From NCBI GenBank assembly GCA_963664715.2, contig CAXXUY010000002.1, positions 434,001 to 498,000 of the forward strand: a stretch of DNA of 64,000 bases. The letters run 5' to 3'. The DNA is from JAPOXR01 sp963664715. GTDB lineage: Bacteria > Pseudomonadota > Alphaproteobacteria > Rhodobacterales > Rhodobacteraceae. A program made the translations under genes and the position numbers. The notes beneath the pieces are model-generated. The model was not told the DNA's origin. It saw nothing but the letters and a program-made list of their open reading frames with translations, and did no database searches. Of this stretch, positions 1 through 8,859 are shown piece by piece (positions within the stretch are counted from its first letter, which is position 1; each line of letters opens with the position of its first letter).

Positions 1-1
1 C

Positions 2-583
2 GAACTGGCTGCAGAATACCTGGTCATGGCTGCCTGGCTTGCATTGATCAAGTCGCGGCTCCTTCTGCCCGACTCGAATCCAGACAGTCCGAGTGGCGAA
101 GAGCTGGCAGCGAGGCTCGCATTTCGGCTGCGCCGACTTGATGCAATGCGCGACGCGGCAAGAAAACTCATGTCCAGGCGACAACTGGGAGCAGATTTCT
201 TCGCCAGGGGAATGCCCGAACGGCTTTCGATGATCCGGCAGCCCGACTACCAGGTTTCCATACTTGAACTCATGCAGGCCTATGCAGGGCTGAATGCCGG
301 GAAGGACTACAGGCCGTATGACACGGTGCGTCAGCGTTACATGGCCGTCGAGGAGGCTGCGGAGATTATCGTCAACCTGATCGTCAACACGTCCAACTGG
401 TCTACCCTCGCTGAGTTCCTGCCAAAGGCGTGGGCTGGCGATGCCGCTGAGATTCGTTCGGCGACGGCGGCGATTTTTGCTGCTGCGCTTGAGCTTGCCA
501 GATCCGGAAAGCTCGAAATGCGCCAATCAACTCCCTTTGCTCCGATCGATGTACGAGGAAATCAGGGTCTAGAACGTGGCTGA
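2..583 (+). CDS. scpA: Segregation and condensation protein A (ScpA), C-terminal part
   Basis: This is the kleisin subunit of the SMC-ScpA-ScpB condensin complex that compacts and segregates the chromosome. The reading frame is open from the first bases of the window, so the N-terminus lies upstream. The visible part begins with the conserved helix containing AAEYLVMAAWLA followed by KSRLLLP, which is typical of ScpA. It continues through the central linker (RPYDTVRQRYMAVEEAA) and ends in the winged-helix region that binds SMC. It overlaps scpB by 8 bases, so the two are translationally coupled. The first internal Met at position 26 is not the true start. Confidence 0.9.
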   Translation, partial: ELAAEYLVMAAWLALIKSRLLLPDSNPDSPSGEELAARLAFRLRRLDAMRDAARKLMSRRQLGADFFARGMPERLSMIRQPDYQVSILELMQAYAGLNAGKDYRPYDTVRQRYMAVEEAAEIIVNLIVNTSNWSTLAEFLPKAWAGDAAEIRSATAAIFAAALELARSGKLEMRQSTPFAPIDVRGNQGLERG

Positions 584-1199
584 CGACGATGAAATCGGCA
601 AACCTCCGGAGTTCCTGGAAGAACTCGAACAGGAGAGGATGATTGAGGCGATTCTCTTTGCCTCGTCTGAACCCGTTTCCATAACAGATTTCCGGGATCG
701 AATTCCGTATGACTTTGACATCAGGGCGGCGATCGGCCGTCTTGCAGAAAGATATGCCAACAGGGGTGTGACACTCGTAAAGGTAGGCGATGCCTGGGCA
801 TTCAGGACGGCACCTGACCTGGGACACCTGATGAAGCGAGAAAAAACCGTGACCAGGCGCCTGTCTCGTGCCGCGCTCGAGACTCTGGCGATCATCGCGT
901 ACCACCAACCGGCAACCCGCGCCGAAATCGAAGAGATCCGCGGCGTGTCGGTATCAAGGGGAACACTGGACCAGTTGATCGAACTGGGCTGGGTCGGGAT
1001 TGGACGCAGAAAGAAGACGCCGGGTCGGCCAGCGACCTTCCTGGTTACGAGGAGGTTCCTGGACCACTTCGGACTGGAGTCGGTTTCCGACCTGCCCGGG
1101 CTGAAGGAACTCCGGGATGCAGGCCTGCTTGAAAGCCAGTCCGAAGACAGTCTCTTTTCCGGTCTCTCGCCCGGTCCAGGCGATGGGGAAGAGGATTAG
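576..1199 (+). CDS. scpB: Segregation and condensation protein B (ScpB)
   Basis: ScpB is a dimeric double winged-helix protein that binds ScpA in the SMC condensin complex. The 207-residue product matches the family length. Its first winged helix holds IEAILFASSEPVS, and the second holds RAALETLAIIAYHQPATRAEIEEIRGV followed by a GTLDQLIELGWV stretch, which are family hallmarks. Translation starts at a GTG inside the end of scpA, a normal arrangement for this pair. The last bases overlap the end of the convergent dcd gene, with no room for a separate terminator. Confidence 0.93.
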   Translation: MADDDEIGKPPEFLEELEQERMIEAILFASSEPVSITDFRDRIPYDFDIRAAIGRLAERYANRGVTLVKVGDAWAFRTAPDLGHLMKREKTVTRRLSRAALETLAIIAYHQPATRAEIEEIRGVSVSRGTLDQLIELGWVGIGRRKKTPGRPATFLVTRRFLDHFGLESVSDLPGLKELRDAGLLESQSEDSLFSGLSPGPGDGEED

Positions 1200-2293
1200 G
1201 TGCCGGCCTGTATGGGCTTGAAGTGCTTTGAGAGCTTGAGGCCCTGGCCCTGATAGTTTGAACCGGATCCCGTGCCATAGGGACTTTCAGGTCGCGCGGC
1301 CATTTTCTCGAAGATCAGGCGTCCGACGATCTGCCCATGCTCGAGCAGGAACGGAACTTCGTGGCATCTGACCTCAAGCACAGCCCGGGAGCCGGATCCT
1401 CCCGTTTCGCTGAAGCCGAAACCGGGATCGAAAAACCCGGCATAGTGAACCCGGAATTCACCTGCCATCGCAATATACGGCATCATCTCTGCCGCGAATT
1501 GGGGCGGAATACTGACGGATTCACGACTGACCAGGATATAGAAGGTCCCGGGGTCAAGAATGATCCGGCTGTTGTCGGCAAACACCGGTTCCCAGAATTC
1601 AGCGATTTCATAGGCACCGACATTTTCGATGTCGATGATTCCGGCATGTGGCCTGGCCTTGTAGCCAACCATGGCCCCCTGCCGGTCCAAGTCCACGGAA
1701 AAACCCAGACCGCCGTCGATTGAGGCCTTTCCCGCGACCAATCCGTACTCGTCATGCGCCTTCCTCAAGCTCGTATCAGTCAAGGCCGTATCCCCGCACC
1801 TGAACCGGATCTGGTTCAACCGGGATCCGGTCCGGACCTTGATCGAGAAGGATCGAGGACAAACCTCGGCATAGAGGGGTCCGCGATACCCGCTGTCCAC
1901 CCGGTCGAATTCCGTTCCTCCGTCCACGACCAGTCGGGTGAGTATGTCGAGTCTGCCTGTCGAGGACTTGGCATTGGCTGCTGCGCACACGGTGCCGTCG
2001 AGTTCCAGGAGTTCGAGAAGTTCAACCACGTAGACGCAGCCCTTCTCCATGACGGCGCCATCCGTCAGGTCAATCCGGTGCATTTCATACTGGTTGAGCC
2101 GGTCCCGGACCGGTCGGCCAGATCCTGCCAGAAAGGACGCCCGAACTCGATAGGCATGGCGGCCCAGTCGAAGGTCGAGGCTTGCCGGCTGGATCTGGCC
2201 TTGTGCAATCGGATCTTCGGAATGTATCGTCCGGCGATCGACAAGATCGTGAATCTGGAAATCCGCAAGTACGCCGTTGCCTTGAGCGTTCAT
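1196..2293 (-). CDS. dcd: 2'-deoxycytidine 5'-triphosphate deaminase, long form
   Basis: This enzyme deaminates dCTP to dUTP, feeding thymidylate synthesis. At about 365 residues it is the long alphaproteobacterial form, in which two Dcd/dUTPase-like jelly-roll domains are joined. The N-terminal half carries QIQPASLDLRLG and the CAAANAKSSTGRLD segment. The C-terminal half carries HYAGFFDPGFG and ends in a Gly/Ser tail (YGTGSGSNYQGQGLKLSKHF), as in other Dcd proteins. An ATG nine bases further upstream (2302) would add three residues. I prefer the ATG at 2293 because homologues begin close to the GVL motif. It is convergent with scpB and downstream of tRNA-Pro on the same strand. Confidence 0.87.
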   Translation of the reverse strand: MNAQGNGVLADFQIHDLVDRRTIHSEDPIAQGQIQPASLDLRLGRHAYRVRASFLAGSGRPVRDRLNQYEMHRIDLTDGAVMEKGCVYVVELLELLELDGTVCAAANAKSSTGRLDILTRLVVDGGTEFDRVDSGYRGPLYAEVCPRSFSIKVRTGSRLNQIRFRCGDTALTDTSLRKAHDEYGLVAGKASIDGGLGFSVDLDRQGAMVGYKARPHAGIIDIENVGAYEIAEFWEPVFADNSRIILDPGTFYILVSRESVSIPPQFAAEMMPYIAMAGEFRVHYAGFFDPGFGFSETGGSGSRAVLEVRCHEVPFLLEHGQIVGRLIFEKMAARPESPYGTGSGSNYQGQGLKLSKHFKPIQAGT

Positions 2294-2346
2294 GCCCCGC
2301 ACCCCATACCGGCCTCACGACAATACGGATAGATGCCGTTGACGAA

Positions 2347-2424
2347 TGGTCGGGCCAGCGAGATTTGAACTCGCGACCTTTCGCCCCCCAGACGAACGCG
2401 CTGACCTGACTGCGCTATGGCCCG
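2347..2424 (-). tRNA. tRNA-Pro, anticodon GGG
   Basis: A cloverleaf can be drawn on the minus strand. The 7-bp acceptor stem CGGGCCA/TGGCCCG pairs perfectly, with discriminator A and an encoded CCA end. The T arm contains GTTCAAATC. The anticodon stem TTCGT/GCGAA encloses the loop CTGGGGG, which puts GGG at positions 34-36 and decodes CCC/CCU proline codons. The D arm has the form AGCGCAG-TCAGGT-CAGCGC. There is no intron. It lies between the MerR-type gene and dcd, all on the minus strand. Confidence 0.95.
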
Positions 2425-2448
2425 ACTGACCGCAAACCTTATTGAGTT

Positions 2449-3120
2449 TCAGGGAGTAGAGGCAAGACCAAATTTCGTACTGATGTCCGAAATTTCCTTT
2501 GCGGCTGCGCTTCTCAATGCATGCAGACTGACGAGGAGTTCGTTGACGCGACGGAGTTCCTCATTGCTGAGCCTGTCCAGGGAACTGGATGAAAAGGAGA
2601 ATTCCCGCGAGCAGGCGGAAAAACTGACGACGACAGCATTCTTGATGTCCTGGCCTTCTGCGTGCTTGACTACGGGTTCCGGTTCCGTTGTCGTGGCTGC
2701 TCTTTCCTTGATGACCGGCGCATCCATGTCCCGGGGTTCGGATGCGACAGTCTCGGCCGAATCCACGACGCCGTCCTCCGCGGCCTCCCGTTGTCGAGGG
2801 GTCTCGACTTCCACTCCAGGGGAACCGCTCCAGTCCAGGCTCTCGGCTCCGAGGGTGGCAACATGCTTGACTCCCTTTTCGTGGAGAATCTTCTGCGCAC
2901 CTCTCAATGTACAGTTTTGCTCGTGCAACAACTGCTTGAGTCCGGCGATCAATTCGATATCGGACGGGCGGTAGAGGCGGCGATTTCCCTGACGCTTGAC
3001 TGGCTTGATCTGCTTGAACTGGCTTTCCCAGTACCTAAGCACATGCTGCGGCAGTTCCAGTATTGCGCCGACTTCCGCGATCGTTCGGAATGCGTCCCGG
3101 GATTTTTCGTCTGTTGACAT
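2449..3120 (-). CDS. MerR-family transcriptional regulator
   Basis: The N-terminus is a MerR winged helix-turn-helix: FRTIAEVGAILELPQHVLRYWESQF, then NRRLYRPSDIELIAGLKQLL. This is the alphaproteobacterial type that sits next to ihfA. A low-complexity acidic linker (about residues 85-150, rich in E, T and P) leads to a C-terminal coiled-coil-like segment (SSSLDRLSNEELRRVNELLVSLHALRSAAAKEI), probably for dimerisation. I chose the ATG at 3120 because a GGAG lies 5-6 bases upstream. An ATG at 3135 would overlap ihfA. No metal-binding cysteine pair of the classic MerR sensors is seen, so the signal is unknown. Confidence 0.85.
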   Translation of the reverse strand: MSTDEKSRDAFRTIAEVGAILELPQHVLRYWESQFKQIKPVKRQGNRRLYRPSDIELIAGLKQLLHEQNCTLRGAQKILHEKGVKHVATLGAESLDWSGSPGVEVETPRQREAAEDGVVDSAETVASEPRDMDAPVIKERAATTTEPEPVVKHAEGQDIKNAVVVSFSACSREFSFSSSSLDRLSNEELRRVNELLVSLHALRSAAAKEISDISTKFGLASTP

Positions 3121-3131
3121 CGTTCTCCGGA

Positions 3132-3428
3132 TCACTTGCCGGAGTTGACCTTGTTCTTAAGAATAATCGACGGTCGAAATGTCAGGACCCGCCTTGCGCT
3201 AATCTTGGCGGAAACACCGGTCTTGGGGTTTCTGCCGGTTCTTTCCCTCTTTTCTCGGACTTCAAATATGCCGAATCCCGAAATCTTGACGTTTTCGCCT
3301 CTGACAATGGAATCCGAAACGATCGAGAGTACGCTTTCGACCATTCTGGCGCAGTCGCTGCGGGATAACCCAACATTCTTGTAGACTGCATTCGTCAGGT
3401 CGGCTCTGGTTTTTGTGACAGGTTTCAA
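3132..3428 (-). CDS. ihfA: Integration host factor alpha subunit
   Basis: IHF-alpha pairs with IHF-beta to bend DNA in the minor groove, acting in transcription, recombination and replication. The sequence shows the HU/IHF fold: TRADLTNAVYKNVGLSRSDCARMVESVL, then VKISGFGIFEVREK, then the beta-arm RTGRNPKTG and the closing ARRVLTFRPS. I favour the TTG start at 3428 because GGAGGA lies directly before it and homologues begin about there. An ATG at 3449 would add seven residues. It is upstream of the MerR-type gene, and the two are probably cotranscribed. Confidence 0.93.
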   Translation of the reverse strand: MKPVTKTRADLTNAVYKNVGLSRSDCARMVESVLSIVSDSIVRGENVKISGFGIFEVREKRERTGRNPKTGVSAKISARRVLTFRPSIILKNKVNSGK

Positions 3429-3591
3429 TGTTCCTCCAATTCCGACCATTCGTTACGATTGACGCAATTATTGCCGAGGCTATCGGGATTGACAAGCACC
3501 TAGAATCGGAGACTGTATTTGCAATTCGGGTCGGTCCCGCCGGCAATTCGCTGACTGGCGGCAAAACAGCCAGACTCTTCCGCAATCGCGT

Positions 3592-4569
3592 CTACCAGCG
3601 CAGGACAACTGCACCCCAGGTCAGTCCGCCGCCGATTGCCTTTGTCAGGACAAGATCGCCCTGGTTCACGAGCCCTTCTTTCTTCGCCGTGTGGAAAGCA
3701 AGTGGAATCGAAGCGGCAGACGTGTTGCCGTGCCGGTCAACAGTCGTGACGACCCGTTTGTCGAAAAGGCCAAGTTTCTTTGTCGTGGCTGAAATGATTC
3801 GGAGGTTTGCCTGGTGGGGAATGACGACGTCCACGTCCTGTGCAGACAGGCCGATGCCTTGCAGGGCGTCAGTTGAGGCACTCGTGAGCTTGTCGACTGC
3901 GTGTCGAAACACTTCCCGTCCATTCATACGAAGATGTCCCGCCGATTGTGTTGTCGATACGCCTCCATCCACGTAGAGCAGGTCCCGGAACTGGCCATCG
4001 GAACACAGCCTAGACGACAGAATGCCCCGGTCTTCATTGCCACCACTCGAATCAACTGCTTCCAGCACGATGGCACCCGCCCCATCACCGAAGAGTATGC
4101 AGGTGCCCCGATCCGACATGTCCAGGATTCGGGAAAACGTTTCGGCACCGATAACCAGGATTCGTTTTGCTTCACCTGCCATCAACAGTGCGTTGGCATT
4201 GACCAACGCGTATACGAACCCCGCGCAGACCGCCTGAATGTCGAAGGCAAATCCGCCACTCATTCCGAGACCGGCCTGAACCGCGGTCGCAGTTGAAGGA
4301 AACGTATTGTCGGGGGTGGAAGTGGCAAGCACGATGCCGTCAACGTCATTGGCCTTGATCCCGCTGTCCTCCAACGCCTCCTCAGCTGCAGCAAGTGCCA
4401 TTGCGGAAGTTGTTTCCGTCGACGAAGCAAAATACCGCGTCTTTATCCCCGTCCGGGTCGTGATCCACTCATCGCTAGTATCAAGAAAACTCTCGAATTC
4501 CGTGTTCGGGACGGCGCGAGCCGGTAGATAGTGGCCGACTCCGGTTACGACTGACCGCCGCCTCGCCAT
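3592..4569 (-). CDS. fabH: 3-oxoacyl-ACP synthase III (FabH)
   Basis: FabH condenses acetyl-CoA with malonyl-ACP to start fatty acid synthesis. The product of about 325 residues carries the catalytic triad of the family: Cys in AVCAGFVYAL, His in VVIPHQANLRI and Asn in HGNTSAASIPLAF. It also has the glycine-rich end KAIGGGLTWGAVVLRW. I use the ATG at 4569. A TTG at 4584 would add five residues (MARRI) but lacks a better ribosome site. It lies 36 bases after plsX on the same strand, the standard plsX-fabH order. Confidence 0.95.
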   Translation of the reverse strand: MARRRSVVTGVGHYLPARAVPNTEFESFLDTSDEWITTRTGIKTRYFASSTETTSAMALAAAEEALEDSGIKANDVDGIVLATSTPDNTFPSTATAVQAGLGMSGGFAFDIQAVCAGFVYALVNANALLMAGEAKRILVIGAETFSRILDMSDRGTCILFGDGAGAIVLEAVDSSGGNEDRGILSSRLCSDGQFRDLLYVDGGVSTTQSAGHLRMNGREVFRHAVDKLTSASTDALQGIGLSAQDVDVVIPHQANLRIISATTKKLGLFDKRVVTTVDRHGNTSAASIPLAFHTAKKEGLVNQGDLVLTKAIGGGLTWGAVVLRW

Positions 4570-4605
4570 TATCCGACGGGCCAAGCTTGCTTGTCAGGAC
4601 AGGAC

Positions 4606-5655
4606 TCAAGCATCTGGCTGGCTCGCTGAATCCGGAGCAGGTCCTGGCATCGAAAGGCGGGCTGCCAGGTCGATAGCTGCCGCGAAACCCACTGCATCCG
4701 CACTGCCATGCGACTTGACCACCGTGCCATTCAGCCCGAGGAATACGCCACCATTAACCCGTCTTGGATCAATTCGCCGTGCGAGACGCCGCAGGGAGGT
4801 GAGCGCAAAAAGGGCTCCGATGCGTGAAAGGACAGTGTAGTTGAAGGCATCCTTCAGAAACTCTCGAATCAGCGAGGCAGTTCCCTCCACAGACTTGATC
4901 ATCGCGTTTCCAGTATAACCATCGGTCACGAACACGTCTGCCGTGTTCGATGGGATGTCGCTCCCCTCGACATAGCCGACATATTCGAACCCTTGCTTGC
5001 TCGCGTCTTCCGAGATGAGTTCGTTGGCAACACGGATTTCCTTCCTCCCCTTGAATGTCTCCTTGCCGATATTGAGCAATCCCACCCGGGGAGTTTGCAA
5101 TCCGAACCCAAGTCGCGCGTATTCGGCGCCAAGGACAGCGAAATTCCGGAGGTCCTGTTCATCCGCCTTGATATCCGCGCCCACATCCAGAAGAATTGAG
5201 AATCCCGTGCTGTTTCGTGAAGGCCAGTGACATGCAATGGCAGGTCGCTTGGTGCCCGGTGCCCGCCGGAGACGCAGCACGGAAAGTGCCATCAACGCGC
5301 CCGTGTTGCCGCAGGACACGGCGGCCTGGGCCTCTCCATTGCGAACGGCGTCGATCGCCGACCACATGGAAGTATGCTGGCCATTACGCACGACACTGCT
5401 GGGAATTGAAGACATCTCCACAACATCGTCAGTGTGACGCAGGTCGCACCGGTTGCGAAGCCGTCGACTCTTCTTGATTCTGGGCGCCAGAAATTTCCTG
5501 TCTCCATGCACTAGGAACTTGATATCCGGGTGCAGTCTGACTGCCTTGGCCAATCCGGAAACAACTGCTCCCGGACCGCGGTCACCGCCCATCGCGTCAA
5601 TGGAAATCACGATGCCATCAGTGACTTCGCTCAACTGTCGCTGATCGGTAGACAT
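4606..5655 (-). CDS. plsX: Phosphate acyltransferase PlsX
   Basis: PlsX converts acyl-ACP and phosphate to acyl-phosphate, which feeds PlsY in phosphatidate synthesis. The start at 5655 follows AGGAA and gives about 349 residues. The N-terminus after a short leader reads ISIDAMGGDRGPGAVVSGLAKA, the PlsX signature. Further on are GNTGALMALSV and FVTDGYTGNAMIKSVEG, both conserved. The open frame extends 30 codons further upstream over rpmF, but that extension has no family counterpart. It sits between rpmF and fabH in the usual operon. Confidence 0.94.
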   Translation of the reverse strand: MSTDQRQLSEVTDGIVISIDAMGGDRGPGAVVSGLAKAVRLHPDIKFLVHGDRKFLAPRIKKSRRLRNRCDLRHTDDVVEMSSIPSSVVRNGQHTSMWSAIDAVRNGEAQAAVSCGNTGALMALSVLRLRRAPGTKRPAIACHWPSRNSTGFSILLDVGADIKADEQDLRNFAVLGAEYARLGFGLQTPRVGLLNIGKETFKGRKEIRVANELISEDASKQGFEYVGYVEGSDIPSNTADVFVTDGYTGNAMIKSVEGTASLIREFLKDAFNYTVLSRIGALFALTSLRRLARRIDPRRVNGGVFLGLNGTVVKSHGSADAVGFAAAIDLAARLSMPGPAPDSASQPDA

Positions 5656-5680
5656 TTCCTGCGACAACCCTGCAGGCCAA

Positions 5681-5881
5681 TCATTCTGCGTCGTCGATGT
5701 CTTCCTCGATCTTCTGGACGACCGACCGGCCATTGTAGTGCCCACAGGAGGGGCACACGTGATGTGGCAACTTCAGTTCCCCGCATTCCGGGCATTCGCT
5801 CCGGTTGACGGGTCCAAGCGCATCGTGGGACCGACGCTTATTCCGTCGTGACGGTGAAACCTTGTTTTGTTGTACAGCCAT
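5681..5881 (-). CDS. rpmF: 50S ribosomal protein L32
   Basis: This 66-residue ribosomal protein has the usual basic N-terminus (MAVQQNKVSPSRRNKRRSHDAL) and two CxxC zinc knuckles (CPECG and CPSCG) linked by ELKLPHHV. L32 lies near the peptidyl transferase exit region of the large subunit. It is 25 bases upstream of plsX and about 135 bases downstream of the DUF177 gene, the conserved DUF177-rpmF-plsX-fabH order that coordinates ribosome and lipid gene expression. Confidence 0.95.
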   Translation of the reverse strand: MAVQQNKVSPSRRNKRRSHDALGPVNRSECPECGELKLPHHVCPSCGHYNGRSVVQKIEEDIDDAE

Positions 5882-6016
5882 AGATCAAGCCTTATTGCCT
5901 CAGCATTGCCGCCGCTCAACAATGTCGACCGTCAACCTGCAATATGCAGTGCGACGAGCATGTTACAAGGCGCGGCAGAATACACTCAATTCCGAATCCC
6001 GCAAACCCAAATTTGT

Positions 6017-6589
6017 TTACTTCGCTTGCCTTTGGCAGAATTCGGACAGAACGGCAAACGGGCGTCTCTCCAAATCGTAATCGGTTGTGCCAGTTCCGTT
6101 TCCGGCCATGTCCGGGACGACCGCATCGTCTTTGCGTGGATAGGTGGGAAGTTCAAGCAGCATGACTTCCCTCACCAGGCAATAAATGTCAACTTCGGGA
6201 GTCAGCAATTCCAGTGAGTCATCTCTCGGAACGGCACAATCCACGGCAGGATAGACTCTCTCCGGGTCAGAGAGATAACGTCTCTCGACCGGAACGCTGA
6301 TCCGTGTTTTCACCTTGTCCAGGGAGACGACGCATTGTTGGGTAACCGTTGCGCCCAGGTGGCCCTTGAGTCGCCATTCGCCAGGTGTGACCGTCCGAAT
6401 CTCGCCGCTGAATGCAAGCTTGACAATCGCGACTGCAGAAATATCGGCTGCCAATTCCTTCAGAATGGCCTTCCCGGGCGTGTATCGGAACCTGTTGCTC
6501 GATTTTTCGCTCAAGCCCGCGATTTCCAGCACCTGGCCTTCGCACGCGAAAGTCCCTTCACCCGAACTGTGGATGGTCTGTTCGTTCAT
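6017..6589 (-). CDS. DUF177 (YceD-family) protein
   Basis: This protein of about 190 residues belongs to the YceD/DUF177 family nearly always encoded just before rpmF. In plants and bacteria the family is linked to 23S rRNA accumulation. The family core is visible as VTQQCVVSLDKVKTRISVPVERRYL and the acidic LLTPEVDIYCLVREVMLLELPTYPR. It lacks the second Cys of the CxxC seen in some members. The start at the ATG at 6589 (MNEQTI) is preferred. An in-frame Met at 6607 would add six residues. Confidence 0.85.
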   Translation of the reverse strand: MNEQTIHSSGEGTFACEGQVLEIAGLSEKSSNRFRYTPGKAILKELAADISAVAIVKLAFSGEIRTVTPGEWRLKGHLGATVTQQCVVSLDKVKTRISVPVERRYLSDPERVYPAVDCAVPRDDSLELLTPEVDIYCLVREVMLLELPTYPRKDDAVVPDMAGNGTGTTDYDLERRPFAVLSEFCQRQAK

Positions 6590-6787
6590 TGAAATTCTGT
6601 TCGCCACGCCAATACTGGTCGCCGCTGCGCGATATATTCGATGAGCCGAGATTTCAAGCCAATCCTCGTGAGATTATAGGATGTTGTCTGCCTGCCTGCC
6701 GCCGACCGCCGCAAAGTTGCTGGACTTGCAATCGTGAATAGTGCAATTGGCTTGGTCGGCCCTTTCGGCGGCTGTACTGGAGCCCGC

Positions 6788-7246
6788 ATGCGTCTTTCTG
6801 TTCACACCTGTAAGTTGCTTGCCGCGGCCGCATTCCTTGCTGTGGTTGCAGCTTGTTCTCCAATCTATACCGATCATGGCTATGCGCCACCTGAGGAATT
6901 GCTGGATGAGCTCGTGGTCGGGGAAAGCGGCCGCGAGGATGTCCTTGAGGTCGCAGGAACACCCGCGACGATGAATGATGCCTATGGCGAATCCTGGTTC
7001 TACATTGGCAGCCGCTTTCGTCAGGACGGCTACAGGGAAACGGAGGAAGTCGAACGCCGGGTCGTGGCCATTTCGTTCGATGAAGAGGGAACCGTTTCCA
7101 ACGTGGAACAGTACGGATTGCGAGATGGTCGGACTGTGGCAATATCGCGTCGTGTGACAGAAACGAATGTCGGCCGTCTGACATTCATCGATCAGCTGTT
7201 GCGCGGACTGGGCCGAATAGATCCCAGCAGGGCCTTTTCCCGATAA
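6788..7246 (+). CDS. bamE: Outer membrane assembly lipoprotein of the SmpA/OmlA (BamE) family
   Basis: BamE is a small lipoprotein of the BAM complex that inserts beta-barrels into the outer membrane. The start at 6788 gives a basic n-region, a hydrophobic stretch and the lipobox AVVAAC, so lipidation at Cys about 23 is expected. The mature part shows the SmpA/OmlA fold: a VVGESGREDVLEVAGTPA helix and GESWFYIGSRFRQ, with strands ending VVAISFDEEGTVSNVEQYGL. The frame is open 18 codons further upstream but that would bury the signal peptide. It is divergent from the DUF177 gene. The symbol follows family membership rather than close identity. Confidence 0.8.
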   Translation: MRLSVHTCKLLAAAAFLAVVAACSPIYTDHGYAPPEELLDELVVGESGREDVLEVAGTPATMNDAYGESWFYIGSRFRQDGYRETEEVERRVVAISFDEEGTVSNVEQYGLRDGRTVAISRRVTETNVGRLTFIDQLLRGLGRIDPSRAFSR

Positions 7247-7545
7247 GAAAAGCCGGGTCGATGCGCGTCATGATGCGCCCTGTGGACCTGCCAGAGTGAT
7301 GACCGCCGAGCCATCGGCCGGAGCGTTGCAGCCACCGATGGACAAGCAGGAGAAAGGCGATCCAGCGAACCTCATTTGACCGGTGTCATTAGAGGTCAAC
7401 AAGAATGTATGGCATGTTGGGATACCAGTCGTGCGTCATGCCTGGGGCATCGTGCACGGCCAATCTCGGGTGCAGTCTGCAACTTGCGGTTGTCCGGCGT
7501 CCTGCGGACCGGTCAGAAGGTCCGCCTCATGCAGGTCTTGCCCGG
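7247..7545. other. Gap between bamE-like gene and msrB, no gene seen
   Basis: About 300 bases lie between two convergent genes. No reading frame here resembles a protein family I know, and I see no tRNA. A short GC-rich imperfect repeat around GATGCGCGTCATGATGCGCC (7260-7279) could fold weakly but has no T run. I see no convincing terminator. Confidence 0.5.
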
Positions 7546-7938
7546 TTATTCCGGATCGAACTTCAGCGCGACTCCATTGATGCAGTAGCGAAGCCCGGTC
7601 GGGTCAGGGCCGTCGGGGAAGACGTGGCCAAGATGTGCGTCACAACGGCTGCATACGACCTCGGTCCGTTTGCGAAACAGCGAGTAGTCAGACTTTTCGT
7701 CAATCGCCTCACCGTCCAACGGTTCCCAGAAGGACGGCCATCCCGTGCCGGAATCAAACTTGTGCGAGGCATCAAACAACTCCGCATCGCAGCACACGCA
7801 CCGAAACAACCCTGGCTCCTTCGGGAAGTTGTCATGCGTGAACGGGCGCTCCGTGGCAGCCTTCCTGGTAACGCGGTAGGCCAGGTCAGAAAGCTGTTCG
7901 CGCCATTCTCGGTCAGTTTTCTCTAATTTGTCACCCAT
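7546..7938 (-). CDS. msrB: Peptide-methionine (R)-S-oxide reductase MsrB
   Basis: MsrB repairs oxidised methionine (R-sulfoxide) in proteins. The 130-residue sequence has both zinc-binding CxxC pairs (CVCC and CSRC), the GTGWPSFWEP motif and the catalytic region HVFPDGPDPTGLRYCINGVAL with the active Cys in RYC. The usual RYCxNS is RYCING here, a Ser-to-Gly change beside the catalytic Cys that is mildly unusual. It has no signal peptide and is probably cytoplasmic. It is divergent from the olsB-like gene across an AT-rich gap of about 120 bases. Confidence 0.93.
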   Translation of the reverse strand: MGDKLEKTDREWREQLSDLAYRVTRKAATERPFTHDNFPKEPGLFRCVCCDAELFDASHKFDSGTGWPSFWEPLDGEAIDEKSDYSLFRKRTEVVCSRCDAHLGHVFPDGPDPTGLRYCINGVALKFDPE

Positions 7939-8056
7939 TGATTGTGTATCCGTTTTATTTTCGTCTAGATTTGGTTCTATTTTAAGAGATAAGGCAATAT
8001 CAAGGATTCACCGACTGCGCTGAAGGTGGGGCGAGTTTGAGAGCGGAAGACAAAAA

Positions 8057-8803
8057 TTGAAGAATCAGCGATATATCGTGAGGCACGCAACGACCAGGCA
8101 GGACGTGGAAAACGCCCAGCGACTGCGGCATTTGGCGTTTCGGGCCAATCGCAGCGCCCTTCCGGACACAGTTGAACTGGACCGGGACGAGTTCGACGAC
8201 AGGTGCATTCATGTTCTGATCGAGGAATTGAGTTCGGAAGAACTTGTTTGCTGTTTCCGGCTAATGGCCCTTTGTGGCGGGGCGGAACTCAGCAATACCT
8301 ACTCGGCGAAATTCTATGGCCTGTCCAGGCTCAAATCCTTTGACCGGCCCATGGTGGAGATGGGGAGGTTCTGCATCAGACCAGGATACAGGGATCCCGA
8401 TATCATGCGGATGGCATGGGGAGCCATGGCAAAGGTCGTGGACGAATACGGGGTCGAGATGTTGTTCGGTTGTTCTTCTTTTGAAGGCCTGGACACTGAC
8501 ACGTATCTGGACACGTTTTCGCTGTTGAGAGAACGGCATCTTGGCCCAAAGCGCTGGCTGCCCAAGGTAAAGGCCCCGCGCGTTTTCCGGTTTGGCTCGC
8601 TCCTGCGCAACCGAAAGGCCAATCGCCGAATTGCCATGCTGAAAATGCCACCACTTCTGAAGTCGTATCTCGGGATGGGCGGATGGGTGTCTGACCATGC
8701 CGTCGTGGACCGGGATCTTTCTACCCTCCATGTCTTTACCGGACTGGAAATCAAGGCAATTCCGCGGCGGCGAGCCCGGTTGCTGCGCGCGCTGGCGGGA
8801 TAG
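8057..8803 (+). CDS. OlsB-type N-acyltransferase (GNAT fold)
   Basis: This 248-residue protein matches the PF13444 (Acetyltransf_5) acyltransferases, whose best-known member OlsB transfers a 3-hydroxyacyl group from ACP to ornithine to make lyso-ornithine lipid. The family pattern is visible: RHATTRQDVENAQRLRHLAFR, then ELDRDEFDDRCIHVLIEE, then VEMGRFCIRPGYRDPDIMRMAWGAMAKVV with the conserved E-x-x-R-F-x-x. The start is TTG at 8057. No olsA-like gene lies next to it, so the product could be ornithine lipid or another acylamino acid. The gap before it is AT-rich and probably holds the promoter. Confidence 0.75.
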   Translation: MKNQRYIVRHATTRQDVENAQRLRHLAFRANRSALPDTVELDRDEFDDRCIHVLIEELSSEELVCCFRLMALCGGAELSNTYSAKFYGLSRLKSFDRPMVEMGRFCIRPGYRDPDIMRMAWGAMAKVVDEYGVEMLFGCSSFEGLDTDTYLDTFSLLRERHLGPKRWLPKVKAPRVFRFGSLLRNRKANRRIAMLKMPPLLKSYLGMGGWVSDHAVVDRDLSTLHVFTGLEIKAIPRRRARLLRALAG

Positions 8804-8859
8804 GCGCGACGAGAACGGATGATTCCAGGCTGTCTCGGAAAGGTATTGATGACCGGCAA

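Noticed and set aside
7260..7279. Possible terminator between the bamE-like gene and msrB
   Set aside because: The inverted repeat is imperfect and no T run follows on either strand.
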